From: Myxococcales bacterium
GTDB lineage: Bacteria; Myxococcota_A; Polyangia; Polyangiales; Polyangiaceae
Direction: 5' to 3'
Assembly (NCBI GenBank): GCA_025355005.1
Contig: JANXLV010000208.1
Span: forward strand, 35,807-99,806
Length of the DNA stretch: 64,000 bases
Shown: in pieces, positions 1 through 7,801 of the stretch
How positions within the stretch are numbered: position 1 is the first letter of the stretch
Layout: every line of letters begins with the position of its first letter
Position numbers and translations under genes: made by a program
The notes under the pieces: model-generated
The model's database searches: none
What the model saw: only the letters and a program-made list of their open reading frames with translations
Told to the model about the DNA's origin: nothing

Positions 1-1122
1 GGTCGCGTCGCCAGCAGTGCAGGTCTGGGTGCACGCGAAGTTCTTCCCGTCCGCCGAGTAGCACTGCTTCGACTTGCACTGTGAATCCAGCGAGCACGTG
101 TCGCCGAAGCCCTTGGTGCCGCCGCTGCTTCCCGCGCCGCCATCCTTGCCCGCGGGCCCGCCGCCTGCGGGGCACGCCGGCGGAGGCGAGTAGACCGTCC
201 AGTCCGGCGTGGGCTTCGCGTAGAGCGTCCAGTTCGAGGACGCGGTCGCGGCCGTCTGCACGATGAGGTCGCGCCATGCGTCGACGCGCGTGTAGATGCT
301 GCCGACGCAGCTCGCGCCGTCCATGCTCACGCCACCGCGCGAGAGCACGCCCATGGAGACGAACACGCCCTGGTCGAACTTGTCCTGCTCCCATGCACTG
401 GAGCCCGAGTCACCCTGGCACGTGCCGTCGCCGCCGAGGAACTCCTTGTCCGTGTACTCGTTCGCGGGCGCACCGAGCTTCGCGCAGTCGATCGCGCAGT
501 CACCCGGGATGCATACGGTGTCGATGTTCTTCTTGATACGCCGCGTGCCGGAGTCGTTGCCATTGGGTGACGTGATGCCGAAGCCAATGCCGGTGAATCC
601 AGCGTTGGAGTTGTAGTGATCCTGATCCGTCAGCGAGTAGCCCGTGTTCGGGATCGCCGGGACGGCCTCGCTCGAGGGGACCAGGTCCGACAGGATGAGA
701 ATGGAGATGTCGTTGCCGCAGACGCCCGTGGGCGTGGGCGTGATGATTTGCTTCACCACATGCTGCTTCGCCTTGATGCCGGGCATCGTGGAGCTGGTCG
801 TGACGATGTAGTCGCTTGGCTGGCCCAGGCGCGCGCCGAACTTGCTCGTCGCGCAGTCGATCATCTCGGTCGTGTTCTCGACGCAGTGCCGCGCGCTGAT
901 GACCATGTTCGGAAGGATGAGCGCGCCGCTGCACGTCAGCTGACACTGGTTCCCCGCGAGCCCACCGCACACGCCGACCACGAACGAATGCGTCGTGTCC
1001 GTCGTGCCTCCCTGGATGTCCTGCGTCGTCTCTCCCAGCTTCTCCGTCGGTCGATTCGACGAGCAAGCGACGAGGATGGCGGTGAGCGAGAGAGCAGCGG
1101 CGCCGAGGTGAAGTCTGGACAT
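1..1122 (-). CDS. Trypsin-like (S1) serine protease lipoprotein, C-terminus cut by window edge
   Basis: The reading frame opens with a lipoprotein signal ending in LVAC (Cys20) and stays open to the window edge, so the C-terminus is missing. A chymotrypsin-fold protease follows. Its IQGG (about residue 36) resembles the IVGG activation site. SARHC gives the catalytic His79 where TAAHC is usual, NDISIL gives Asp138, and GDSGSS gives Ser239 where GDSGGP is usual. The triad is therefore complete but the flanking residues are atypical. After residue 315 come a Pro/Gly/Ala linker and a Cys-rich tail with spaced cysteines. It is probably an outer-membrane-anchored secreted protease; the substrate is unknown. 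The start was chosen because it gives the complete signal peptide. It is transcribed away from the beta-barrel gene next door. Confidence 0.85.
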   Translation of the reverse strand, partial: MSRLHLGAAALSLTAILVACSSNRPTEKLGETTQDIQGGTTDTTHSFVVGVCGGLAGNQCQLTCSGALILPNMVISARHCVENTTEMIDCATSKFGARLGQPSDYIVTTSSTMPGIKAKQHVVKQIITPTPTGVCGNDISILILSDLVPSSEAVPAIPNTGYSLTDQDHYNSNAGFTGIGFGITSPNGNDSGTRRIKKNIDTVCIPGDCAIDCAKLGAPANEYTDKEFLGGDGTCQGDSGSSAWEQDKFDQGVFVSMGVLSRGGVSMDGASCVGSIYTRVDAWRDLIVQTAATASSNWTLYAKPTPDWTVYSPPPACPAGGGPAGKDGGAGSSGGTKGFGDTCSLDSQCKSKQCYSADGKNFACTQTCTAGDAT

Positions 1123-1316
1123 CGCGGAAGTTCTACGAGAAGGCCGCAAATCGGCAATGCCCAAATGCAGATGGAAATTGCCGTCCGCACTGTTTCCGGG
1201 TTGGAAATCGACCCTGGCAGGTATCCCCAGTCATGCCTGCGTGAGTCCCGTTACCTTCGCCGCAAAGTTTCCCGTTCACGTTGTTCCGTGGCCTGATTCG
1301 CGAAGTGGAGGCCACG

Positions 1317-2153
1317 ATGCGCACGCTTGTCTCGATTTCAGTCGCTTCGATGATGATGATGGTCGGCTCCCTGGCGCTTGCCCAGGGTGAGCCCGCAGGG
1401 ACCGGTGGCACCGCCGGAGGAACCGCGGGTGCAGGTGGAACCGCCACTGTCACGACACCCCCGCCACCCCCGCCGCCCGAGCATCACGAGGGTCACCACC
1501 CGGCGCCCGCGCCCGCGGATGACACGCCGGACCACGAGCGCGTCATCAAGAAGTTCGCGCTCGGTTACCTGGGCTTCAACCAGGTCCCGCTCACCGCCAA
1601 CGAGACCGTCGCCGCTCCGGTCATCGGCGCGCGCTATTGGCTCGGCGACCGCATGGGCGTCGATGTCGGCCTTGGCTTCGGCATCAAGGGCGGCTCGTCC
1701 GACAACACGCCAGCCACCGGCCCCAAGACCACGACCGATCAGGCCACGGCCTGGGCCTTCGCGCTGCACGCGGGCGTCCCGCTCACGCCCGCATGGGGCA
1801 AGCACTACACGCTGCTCCTCATCCCGGAGATCAACTTCGGCTACGCGGGCCGCAGCATCAAGCCGGCCGCCGGCGCTCCCGCGAACACGCCGAACATCGA
1901 TCAGAACGGCGCGCGCTTCGAGATCGGCGCACGTGCCGGTGGCGAGGTTCACTTCGGCTTCATCGGTGTGCCCGAGCTCTCCCTCCAGGCGACGATCGGG
2001 CTCGGATTCCAGAACAACCAGGTATGGGCAAACAACGTCGCCGGCGCGAACACGTCCTCCGCCGCGCATACCTATACCTTCACGACGACCGTGGATCAGG
2101 CTCCCTGGGCCATCTTCACGAACAACATCTCCGCCCTGTACTATTTCCCCTGA
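1317..2153 (+). CDS. Secreted outer-membrane beta-barrel-like protein
   Basis: A 278-aa protein with a cleavable signal peptide (Ala-rich core ending near ALAQ, about residue 23), then a Gly/Thr/Pro linker with a run of eight prolines and a His-rich patch. The rest shows alternating hydrophobic and polar strands with many Gly and aromatic residues (ARYWLGDRMGVDVGLGF, NFGYAGR, ATIGLGFQN) and ends in YYFP, with the aromatic residue near the end that is common in outer-membrane barrels. The ATG was preferred to one 36 bases upstream because GGAG sits just before it and it starts the signal peptide. A small lipoprotein gene follows after 9 bases and is probably co-transcribed. Specific function unknown. 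Confidence 0.75.
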   Translation: MRTLVSISVASMMMMVGSLALAQGEPAGTGGTAGGTAGAGGTATVTTPPPPPPPEHHEGHHPAPAPADDTPDHERVIKKFALGYLGFNQVPLTANETVAAPVIGARYWLGDRMGVDVGLGFGIKGGSSDNTPATGPKTTTDQATAWAFALHAGVPLTPAWGKHYTLLLIPEINFGYAGRSIKPAAGAPANTPNIDQNGARFEIGARAGGEVHFGFIGVPELSLQATIGLGFQNNQVWANNVAGANTSSAAHTYTFTTTVDQAPWAIFTNNISALYYFP

Positions 2154-2162
2154 GAGGCCAGA

Positions 2163-2462
2163 ATGACCATCATGCACGGTCTTCCCTCTGCCAAGATCGC
2201 GGTGGCCATCGCCGCGGTAGCGCTCGTCATCGTGGGATGCACGGCGGGTACGGATACACACTACGTCACCGCCGGCTTCCAGGATCAGCCGCCCGCTGAT
2301 CCGCTTCAGGACGGGCTCACGGGTACGCCTCAGAGCGGCGATCCCGCGCCCATCGTCGAGGGCCTCACGGCGCCGACAACGTCGCCCCAAACCGGCGGCC
2401 AAACCAACGGGCAGGGGAACGGGCAGGGGCAAACGCCCAGCGGCAAAGACGGCGGGGGGTAG
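2163..2462 (+). CDS. Small lipoprotein, hypothetical
   Basis: A 99-aa protein whose N-terminus is a hydrophobic helix ending in the lipobox VIVGC (Cys about residue 26), so it is predicted to be lipid-anchored. The mature part is low in complexity, rich in Pro, Gly, Thr and Gln, with a short tandem GQGNGQGQ-type repeat near the end. It lies 9 bases downstream of the beta-barrel gene, suggesting a shared transcript and perhaps an accessory role at the outer membrane. No family recognised. Confidence 0.65.
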   Translation: MTIMHGLPSAKIAVAIAAVALVIVGCTAGTDTHYVTAGFQDQPPADPLQDGLTGTPQSGDPAPIVEGLTAPTTSPQTGGQTNGQGNGQGQTPSGKDGGG

Positions 2463-2564
2463 GGGCGTGGCTTCCTGGCACCGTTGCGGCGGCGATCAGG
2501 CGGCTAACAGCTAGGCCGCGCGCATGTTGATGCGCCTTGTCGTCTCCACGGCCAGTACATGGCG

Positions 2565-3416
2565 TTACGGGGCCACGTCTACGGACACGTTTTTGATCAG
2601 GCCTCGTTCTTGGGCTCGGCGGAACATTTCCTTGATGGCTTCGCGGGCGTCGGCTTTCAGCTCGCGGGTGTCTTCGTTCGCGTACATGTCGAGGTAGCGG
2701 TCGAGGAGCGCGCGATCGATTTGTACGCCAGGCCTCGTTTCCTCGCGTAGCAGGCCCTCCATCACCTCTTCGCGGTGTGCGAGCGACCAGGCGATCGAGC
2801 TGCGACAGAGGTCGGAGACCTTGCGGATCAGCGCGTCGCCGAGCCCGCGCCGGATCGCATTGCCGCCTAGCGGAAGCGGCAAGCCGCCCGTCTCCTTCGC
2901 CCACGCCTCGCCGATGTCCACGATCTTCACGAAGCCCTCGCGCTCGAAGGTCAGGCGGCCCTCGTGGATGAGGAGCGCGAAGTCGACCTCGTTGCTGCGC
3001 AGCGATTCGAACGCACGCGTGTACGGATCGATCGGGACCACCACCGGCACGAATGCGGGCGCGAGCAGTCGCAGGATCAGGAACGCTGTCGTGCGCTCGC
3101 CCGGGATGCCCACGCGCTTTCCTTCGAGCGCTGACAGCGGGGCCGGCTTCTCCGCGACCACGACGGGCCCGTAGCCACGTCCCACGGACGCGCCGTGCGG
3201 CAGGAGCAGGTACTTGTCCGCGATGCGCGGAAGCGCGCCCATCGACACGGCGATCACGTCGACCTCGCCGTTCTCCGCGCGGCGGTTCAGCGTCTCCGTG
3301 TCGGCGCGCTCGGCCTCGAAAACGAGTCCTTCCGTGTCGATCTTCCCGCGGAGAAGCGGCCAGAACATGAAGATGTCGTCGCTGTCGGGCGAGAACGCGA
3401 GGCGGATAGGTTGCAT
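2565..3416 (-). CDS. mqnD: MqnD-like 1,4-dihydroxy-6-naphthoate synthase
   Basis: A 283-aa protein of the MqnA/MqnD fold (periplasmic-binding-protein-like). MqnD acts in the futalosine route to menaquinone, converting cyclic dehypoxanthinylfutalosine to 1,4-dihydroxy-6-naphthoate. Supporting motifs are LAFSPDSDDIFMF at the N-terminus, the glycine-rich HGASVGRGYGPVVVA, the signature LIHEGR carrying the presumed catalytic His, and ETGGLPLPLGG. These fit MqnD better than MqnA. A longer frame exists upstream, but the chosen ATG (MQPIRLAF) directly precedes the conserved first strand. No other mqn gene is in the window. The FGE-like gene starts 29 bases away on the other strand, so the two promoters must overlap or lie inside the genes. 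Confidence 0.8.
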   Translation of the reverse strand: MQPIRLAFSPDSDDIFMFWPLLRGKIDTEGLVFEAERADTETLNRRAENGEVDVIAVSMGALPRIADKYLLLPHGASVGRGYGPVVVAEKPAPLSALEGKRVGIPGERTTAFLILRLLAPAFVPVVVPIDPYTRAFESLRSNEVDFALLIHEGRLTFEREGFVKIVDIGEAWAKETGGLPLPLGGNAIRRGLGDALIRKVSDLCRSSIAWSLAHREEVMEGLLREETRPGVQIDRALLDRYLDMYANEDTRELKADAREAIKEMFRRAQERGLIKNVSVDVAP

Positions 3417-3445
3417 CACGGGCGGGATGGTAGGCTCCGCGCGCC

Positions 3446-4297
3446 TTGAAAAGAAGGACGCTGTGGATCTTCGTGGGAGCAATGGGGGCCGCGCTCGCGA
3501 TCGCGGCGGCCGTTCACACGCTCTCGGCGGAGGCGCCCCAGGCGAGCTGCAGCGAGGGCTTCATCGCTCGCGGTACCCGCTGCTGCATCGGTGACGCCGA
3601 CGGTCGTAAAGATGCGTGCATTGTGCATGTTTGTCATGCGCCGTACGTTCTCAGCGGTGACGGCACGGTGTGCGATGCGCCGGACATCAAGATCAGGATT
3701 CCCCTCACGGAGGTGATGGTCGGGCCATCGGACTGGGAGGCAGAGGGCCGCGTTCCCCCGCGTCAGGTGCGCGCGGGCCCCTTCGACATCGACGCGTTCG
3801 AGGTCACGGATGCCAAGCTGCGTTGTCCGTCCTGCCTGCATCCCGCTGCGTCCTTCGATGCAGCGGATGCGGCGCGCGCGGCGTCGAATGTCACGCGGGC
3901 CGAGGCCGCGGACTACTGTCTGCAACGTGGTGGCCGCTTGCCCACGGAGGACGAGTGGCTCGTCGCCGCGACGGGCGCGCAGGGCAAGCGCTACCCGTGG
4001 GGTGACACCGGCGCCGTGTGCAGGCGCGCGGCGTTCGGGTTGCTCACGGGGCCGTGCGGTACGGGCGCGACGGGCCCCGACACAGTGGGCGCGCATCCGC
4101 TCGGCGACACGCCGCTGGGCGTGCACGATCTCGCGGGCAACGTCGCGGAGTGGGTCGCCTCCGAAAAGCCCACCGTACGAGGTGGCTCCTGGAAGACGGG
4201 CCTCGCCACCGAGCTTCGAACGTGGGCGAAAGAAGAGCTCGCGTCCGACGGCGCGCGTGATCCCCGCGTCGGTTTCCGATGCGTGTATGCTCCGTGA
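3446..4297 (+). CDS. FGE/SUMF1-like domain protein, membrane-anchored or secreted
   Basis: A 283-aa protein starting at TTG (MKRRTLWIF) with an N-terminal hydrophobic segment, then a Cys-rich stretch of about 50 residues, then a formylglycine-generating-enzyme-like (SUMF1) fold. Signatures of the fold are RLPTEDEWLVAATGAQGKRYPWG, GVHDLAGNVAEWV, RGGSW and the terminal VGFRCVY. Many family members of this kind are not true sulfatase activators but adaptor or C-type-lectin-like enzymes. I cannot see the paired active-site cysteines of real FGE, so enzymatic activity is uncertain. The end overlaps the upstream region of cinA. Confidence 0.75.
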   Translation: MKRRTLWIFVGAMGAALAIAAAVHTLSAEAPQASCSEGFIARGTRCCIGDADGRKDACIVHVCHAPYVLSGDGTVCDAPDIKIRIPLTEVMVGPSDWEAEGRVPPRQVRAGPFDIDAFEVTDAKLRCPSCLHPAASFDAADAARAASNVTRAEAADYCLQRGGRLPTEDEWLVAATGAQGKRYPWGDTGAVCRRAAFGLLTGPCGTGATGPDTVGAHPLGDTPLGVHDLAGNVAEWVASEKPTVRGGSWKTGLATELRTWAKEELASDGARDPRVGFRCVYAP

Positions 4298-4316
4298 TCC
4301 CTCCGGAGGTGCAATC

Positions 4317-5558
4317 TTGTCGTGTGCGGTCTTCTGCATCGGCACCGAGCTCACGCGCGGCGAGCTCACCAACTCCAATGCATCGTGGCTCTCGACCCGC
4401 CTGACGGAGCTCGGCTTCGAGGTGACGGAGCACGTCGTCGTGGACGACGACGCTGGACGCATCAAGGACTCGTTCCTCCGGCTCATGCGTACGCACGCGA
4501 TCGTGGTGGCTACAGGTGGTCTCGGCCCGACCTCGGACGATCTCACCACGGTGACCATCGCAGATGCGCTCGGAAAGCCGATCGTCCGCGACCAGGATTC
4601 GTTCGAGAGCATCCGCCAGCGCTTCGAGAAGATCGGGCGCACGATGAGCGAGTCGAACGCGAAACAGGCTGATTTTCCCGAGGGCGCGACGATCCTCGCG
4701 AACCCCGTCGGCACCGCGCCTGGCTTCAGCGTGGAGGTCTTTGATGCGCGCGGGTTCTTCATGCCGGGGGTCCCGCGCGAGATGAAGCGCATGTTCGAGA
4801 GCGAGGTCGTGCCGCGCATACGCACGCTCGCGCCCAACGTGCACCACCAGGTGCGGCTGCGTACGTTCGGGCTGCCGGAGAGCACGGTGGGTGACAAGCT
4901 GCGCGGGCTCGAGGAGGCGAACCCTGGGGTGATCATCGGATACCGCGCGCACTTCCCGGAGATCGAGGTGAAGGTGCTGGCACGTGGCGACACGCACGGC
5001 ACCGCACGCGAGCTCTGCGACAAGGTGGCGGCGGAGGTGCGCGTGCGCCTCAGCGACGTGCTGTTCGGCGAGGGCGAGGAGTCTTACGCCAGCGTGCTCT
5101 CGCGGCAGCTGCGCGGAAAGGGGCTCACGCTCGCGATCGCGGAGTCGTGCACGGGCGGACTCGTCGGCAGCTTGCTCACGAAGGAGCCAGGCGCGAGCGA
5201 GTTCCTGCTCCTCGACGCGGTGACGTACGCGAACTCCGCCAAGACGCGCGTGCTCGGCGTATCCGAGGACATCCTGCGCGGACACGGCGCAGTGAGCGCG
5301 GAGGTGGCGGCGGCCATGGCCGAGGGTGCACGTCGCGTGTCCGGCGCGGACCTCGCAGTATCGATCACGGGTGTCGCGGGGCCCAGCGGCGGCTCGGAGG
5401 ACAAGCCCGTGGGCACGGTGCTCTTCGGGATCGCCAGCAAGCACGGCACGCGCACGGTAGAGCGGCAGTTCGGGACCATCTTCGAGCGCTGGCAGATCCA
5501 GACGCTCGCGGCCTACGCCGCCATGAGCCTCGTGCGGGACGAAGCCAGAGAGCTCTGA
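4317..5558 (+). CDS. cinA: CinA family protein (competence/damage-inducible; NMN deamidase domain)
   Basis: A 413-aa protein matching full-length CinA. The N-terminal half is a molybdopterin-binding-like (MoCF) domain: FCIGTELTRGELTNSN, then ATGGLGPTSDDLT, then MPGVPREMKRM. In the CinA family it can act as an ADP-ribose pyrophosphatase. The C-terminal part is a PncC-type nicotinamide-nucleotide amidase domain with LAIAESCTGGLVGSLLT and SITGVAGPSGG. The TTG start was chosen because GGAGG lies 7 bases upstream and it puts the protein exactly at the conserved N-terminus; an in-frame ATG 30 bases upstream lacks such a site. It recycles pyridine nucleotide in other bacteria. It follows the FGE-like gene by 19 bases. 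Confidence 0.92.
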   Translation: MSCAVFCIGTELTRGELTNSNASWLSTRLTELGFEVTEHVVVDDDAGRIKDSFLRLMRTHAIVVATGGLGPTSDDLTTVTIADALGKPIVRDQDSFESIRQRFEKIGRTMSESNAKQADFPEGATILANPVGTAPGFSVEVFDARGFFMPGVPREMKRMFESEVVPRIRTLAPNVHHQVRLRTFGLPESTVGDKLRGLEEANPGVIIGYRAHFPEIEVKVLARGDTHGTARELCDKVAAEVRVRLSDVLFGEGEESYASVLSRQLRGKGLTLAIAESCTGGLVGSLLTKEPGASEFLLLDAVTYANSAKTRVLGVSEDILRGHGAVSAEVAAAMAEGARRVSGADLAVSITGVAGPSGGSEDKPVGTVLFGIASKHGTRTVERQFGTIFERWQIQTLAAYAAMSLVRDEAREL

Positions 5559-5565
5559 ACGCCGT

Positions 5566-7188
5566 TCAACCCGGGTCGAGCGTCACGCTCACGGTGACGA
5601 TGCCACCCTCGCCGCCCGGCTTCCAGCCCTTCGAGGCTGCGTCGCGGAAGGCGTTGCCCACGCAGTCGACGACTCCATCGTCGGCCAGGTTGCTCACGTT
5701 TCGCTGCGCGAGGGTGATCTCGCCGGAAGCCTGGATGAAGAGATCGATGAGCGCCACCTCGTGCTTCGTGACCCCACATCGCTGGGCGGCGGGCGTCGCA
5801 TGGGCTGTGAGCGTGGCAAACGCAGCGGGCGTCACCCGGCCAACGACCTTGGGAGGACCGAAAGAAATGCGGGTGCGCTGAAGGGTCGAGGTTGGAGTGG
5901 AGGTCGAGGTTGGAGTCGGGGTCGAGGTCGAGGTCGGTGGCTCCGTTGCGTTTCCGTTCCTCATCTTCATCACCATGAACGCCGTCGCGGCCACGAGCAC
6001 GAGCAGGCCGGCGCCTGCCGCCATGCCGAACATCCAACCCATCAACGACGGCGCTGGGGCTCCGATCGACACCCCGACTGGCGGCGCCGCGCGTCCCGTG
6101 GAGGTATCGAGCGCCATCGGTGACATCATCGGAGGGGGCATCGGTGACATCATCGGCGGGGGCATCGGCGTGAGCAGCGGGCCCGACATCACCGGCTGCA
6201 TCGCGTACGGCATGGCGGCCGGGATCGTCGGCGACATGGCTGATGAGTGTGAGGCCATGGGTTGCGGCATTCCGCTGATGTGCGTTGCAAGCGCGGACGC
6301 TGCCACGCCGCCCGAAGCCGCGGCCCCGAGCGCTGCGGCGAACGAGAGCGCGTCTGGCCATCTCGCGTCTCGATCGCGCGCGAGGCCGCGATCGATCACG
6401 TCCCCGAGCTGCGGTGGCACGTGTGGCGCAACGGAAGACAGAGGCGGCGCGCGCTGGGTCCGCACCAGCACCACGAGATCTTCGTACGTCTGCGCTTCGA
6501 ACGGCAGCCGCCCCGAGAGGATGTAGAAGAGAGTGGCCGCGACACCGTAGATGTCCGCGCGCAGATCGGCGCCCGCGGCGTTGCCGAACAGCTCCGGGGC
6601 CATGAAGCCCGGCGTGCCCATTGAGGAGCCCGGCAGTGTCATCATGCCCATGCTCGGGACCTTGCTGATCCCGAAGTCGAGGAGCCTCACGAAGTCTTTC
6701 CCAAGACGCGGCGACACGAGCACGTTCGACGGCTTGATGTCGCGATGGACGATGCCCTGCGCGTGCACCGCCGCGAGCCCCTCGAGCATCTGCTGCGCCA
6801 GGTCCGCTGCACGCGCCGGCTGGAGCAGGCCCTGCTCCACGAGCTGCTGCAGGCTGGTACCCTCTGCAAGCTCCATCACGACGAAGCCCTCCGTCGTGTC
6901 GGCGATGCCCGCGTCCAGGACGCGCACCACGTGAGGATGGCGGACCGCAGACATCGCGCGGGCCTCTCCGACCAGACGTGCTGTGTCCACGGACTGCCCC
7001 TCTGGCGTCGGGCGAAGCACCTTCACCGCGACGCTGTCGCCCGTCATGATGTGGCTCGCGCGGTAGACGGCGCCGAAGGTCCCGCTGCCGAGGACCTCGA
7101 GCAGGTCGTAGCGGTCCAGACGCCGAGGCAGCGGACGTGGGCACGCCGCCTCTTGATGCACCATTCCGCACGAACGACACGCCGCCAT
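5566..7188 (-). CDS. Membrane Ser/Thr protein kinase with AgmX-type C-terminal domain
   Basis: A 540-aa protein. It begins with a short Cys cluster (CRSCGMVHQEAAC) that looks like a zinc ribbon fragment. A Hanks-type kinase domain spans about residues 25-290: glycine loop LGSGTFGAVYRA, VAVKVL lysine, HRDIKPSNVLV catalytic loop, LDFGISK, and GTPGFMAPE. A Met/Pro-rich linker with two copies of MPPPMMSP follows, then one transmembrane helix (about 387-408), a Thr/Ser/Pro-repeat linker coded by GAGGTC-like hexamers, and a C-terminal domain resembling the AgmX/TonB-like C-terminal fold (RCGVTKHEV, SGEITLAQRNV, VVDCVGNAFR). The kinase faces the cytoplasm and the tail the periplasm, so it may couple envelope state to phosphorylation. 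Confidence 0.88.
   Translation of the reverse strand: MAACRSCGMVHQEAACPRPLPRRLDRYDLLEVLGSGTFGAVYRASHIMTGDSVAVKVLRPTPEGQSVDTARLVGEARAMSAVRHPHVVRVLDAGIADTTEGFVVMELAEGTSLQQLVEQGLLQPARAADLAQQMLEGLAAVHAQGIVHRDIKPSNVLVSPRLGKDFVRLLDFGISKVPSMGMMTLPGSSMGTPGFMAPELFGNAAGADLRADIYGVAATLFYILSGRLPFEAQTYEDLVVLVRTQRAPPLSSVAPHVPPQLGDVIDRGLARDRDARWPDALSFAAALGAAASGGVAASALATHISGMPQPMASHSSAMSPTIPAAMPYAMQPVMSGPLLTPMPPPMMSPMPPPMMSPMALDTSTGRAAPPVGVSIGAPAPSLMGWMFGMAAGAGLLVLVAATAFMVMKMRNGNATEPPTSTSTPTPTSTSTPTSTLQRTRISFGPPKVVGRVTPAAFATLTAHATPAAQRCGVTKHEVALIDLFIQASGEITLAQRNVSNLADDGVVDCVGNAFRDAASKGWKPGGEGGIVTVSVTLDPG
5884..5938. repeat. Imperfect GAGGTC/GAGGTT hexamer repeat inside the kinase gene
   Basis: About nine imperfect tandem hexamers of the type GGTCGA/GGTTGG. 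On the coding strand they give the Thr-Ser-Thr-Pro linker between the transmembrane helix and the periplasmic domain. The same unit occurs non-coding near 23.1 kb and again near 38.7 kb. Confidence 0.75.
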
Positions 7189-7245
7189 CGGACACGGAGC
7201 TTACACCCGTGAACGAGGCGGCGTGGAGTGGTTCGTCAGGCTCGC

Positions 7246-7650
7246 TCAGAGGACGAAGAAGGCGACGGACACGGCGATCTCGACGATGCCGAGCACGGCC
7301 TGGAACGGCGCGATCTTGGTGCGAAGCGCCGCGCCCTTCTGCAGCGCTACCTCGCTCTTGCCGAGCGCGTACTTGCTGATCAGCCCGAAGCCGAGGAGCA
7401 AGCCGAGCAGGAAGTCCGTCGCCGCCATCGCGATCCAGAAGACGAAGTGGACGGGCGCACTGGTCAGCATGCCGATGTTCATCACCGCGGAGATGAGCTC
7501 CCACACGCCCCAGCCGAAGAGGCACATGCCCACCCAACCCGTGTAGGGCGCGAGCTTGCCGAGCAAGTCCTTCGCGTCGGGCCGGCGAGAGATGATGGCG
7601 GGCGAGAGCGCGATGAGACCTGCAACGATACCGATGGCGAGAGCGATCAT
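7246..7650 (-). CDS. Small four-helix integral membrane protein, hypothetical
   Basis: A 134-aa protein with four predicted transmembrane helices (IALAIGIVAGLIALSP, VGMCLFGWGVWELISAV, FWIAMAATDFLLGLLLGFGLI, and the C-terminal VLGIVEIAVSVAFFVL). A short basic and polar stretch with KSEVALQKG and RTKIAPFQ lies before the last helix. The ATG was chosen because the coding strand has GGAGG a few bases ahead, although the frame is open further upstream. It lies downstream of nothing on its strand and is divergent from the FHA/sigma54 activator. No family recognised; it could be a channel-like or scaffold protein. Confidence 0.7.
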   Translation of the reverse strand: MIALAIGIVAGLIALSPAIISRRPDAKDLLGKLAPYTGWVGMCLFGWGVWELISAVMNIGMLTSAPVHFVFWIAMAATDFLLGLLLGFGLISKYALGKSEVALQKGAALRTKIAPFQAVLGIVEIAVSVAFFVL

Positions 7651-7801
7651 ATTGAGTTCCTCCGGGTGTGTGGGGGAGGTACTCGCAAGCGACGGGCCGT
7701 CGCGGATCAAAGCTGATTTTCCCCCGGATCGCACCAAAACGCACCGAGGTCGGCGGCAACCGGTTGCAGGATTCGGCAAGGCGTCGCACCCTGGCCTCCC
7801 C

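Noticed and set aside
3416..5023. 535-aa open frame on the minus strand across the FGE-like and cinA genes
   Set aside because: It is a GC-rich shadow of two well-supported genes on the plus strand, rich in Arg and Ser, with no family motif.
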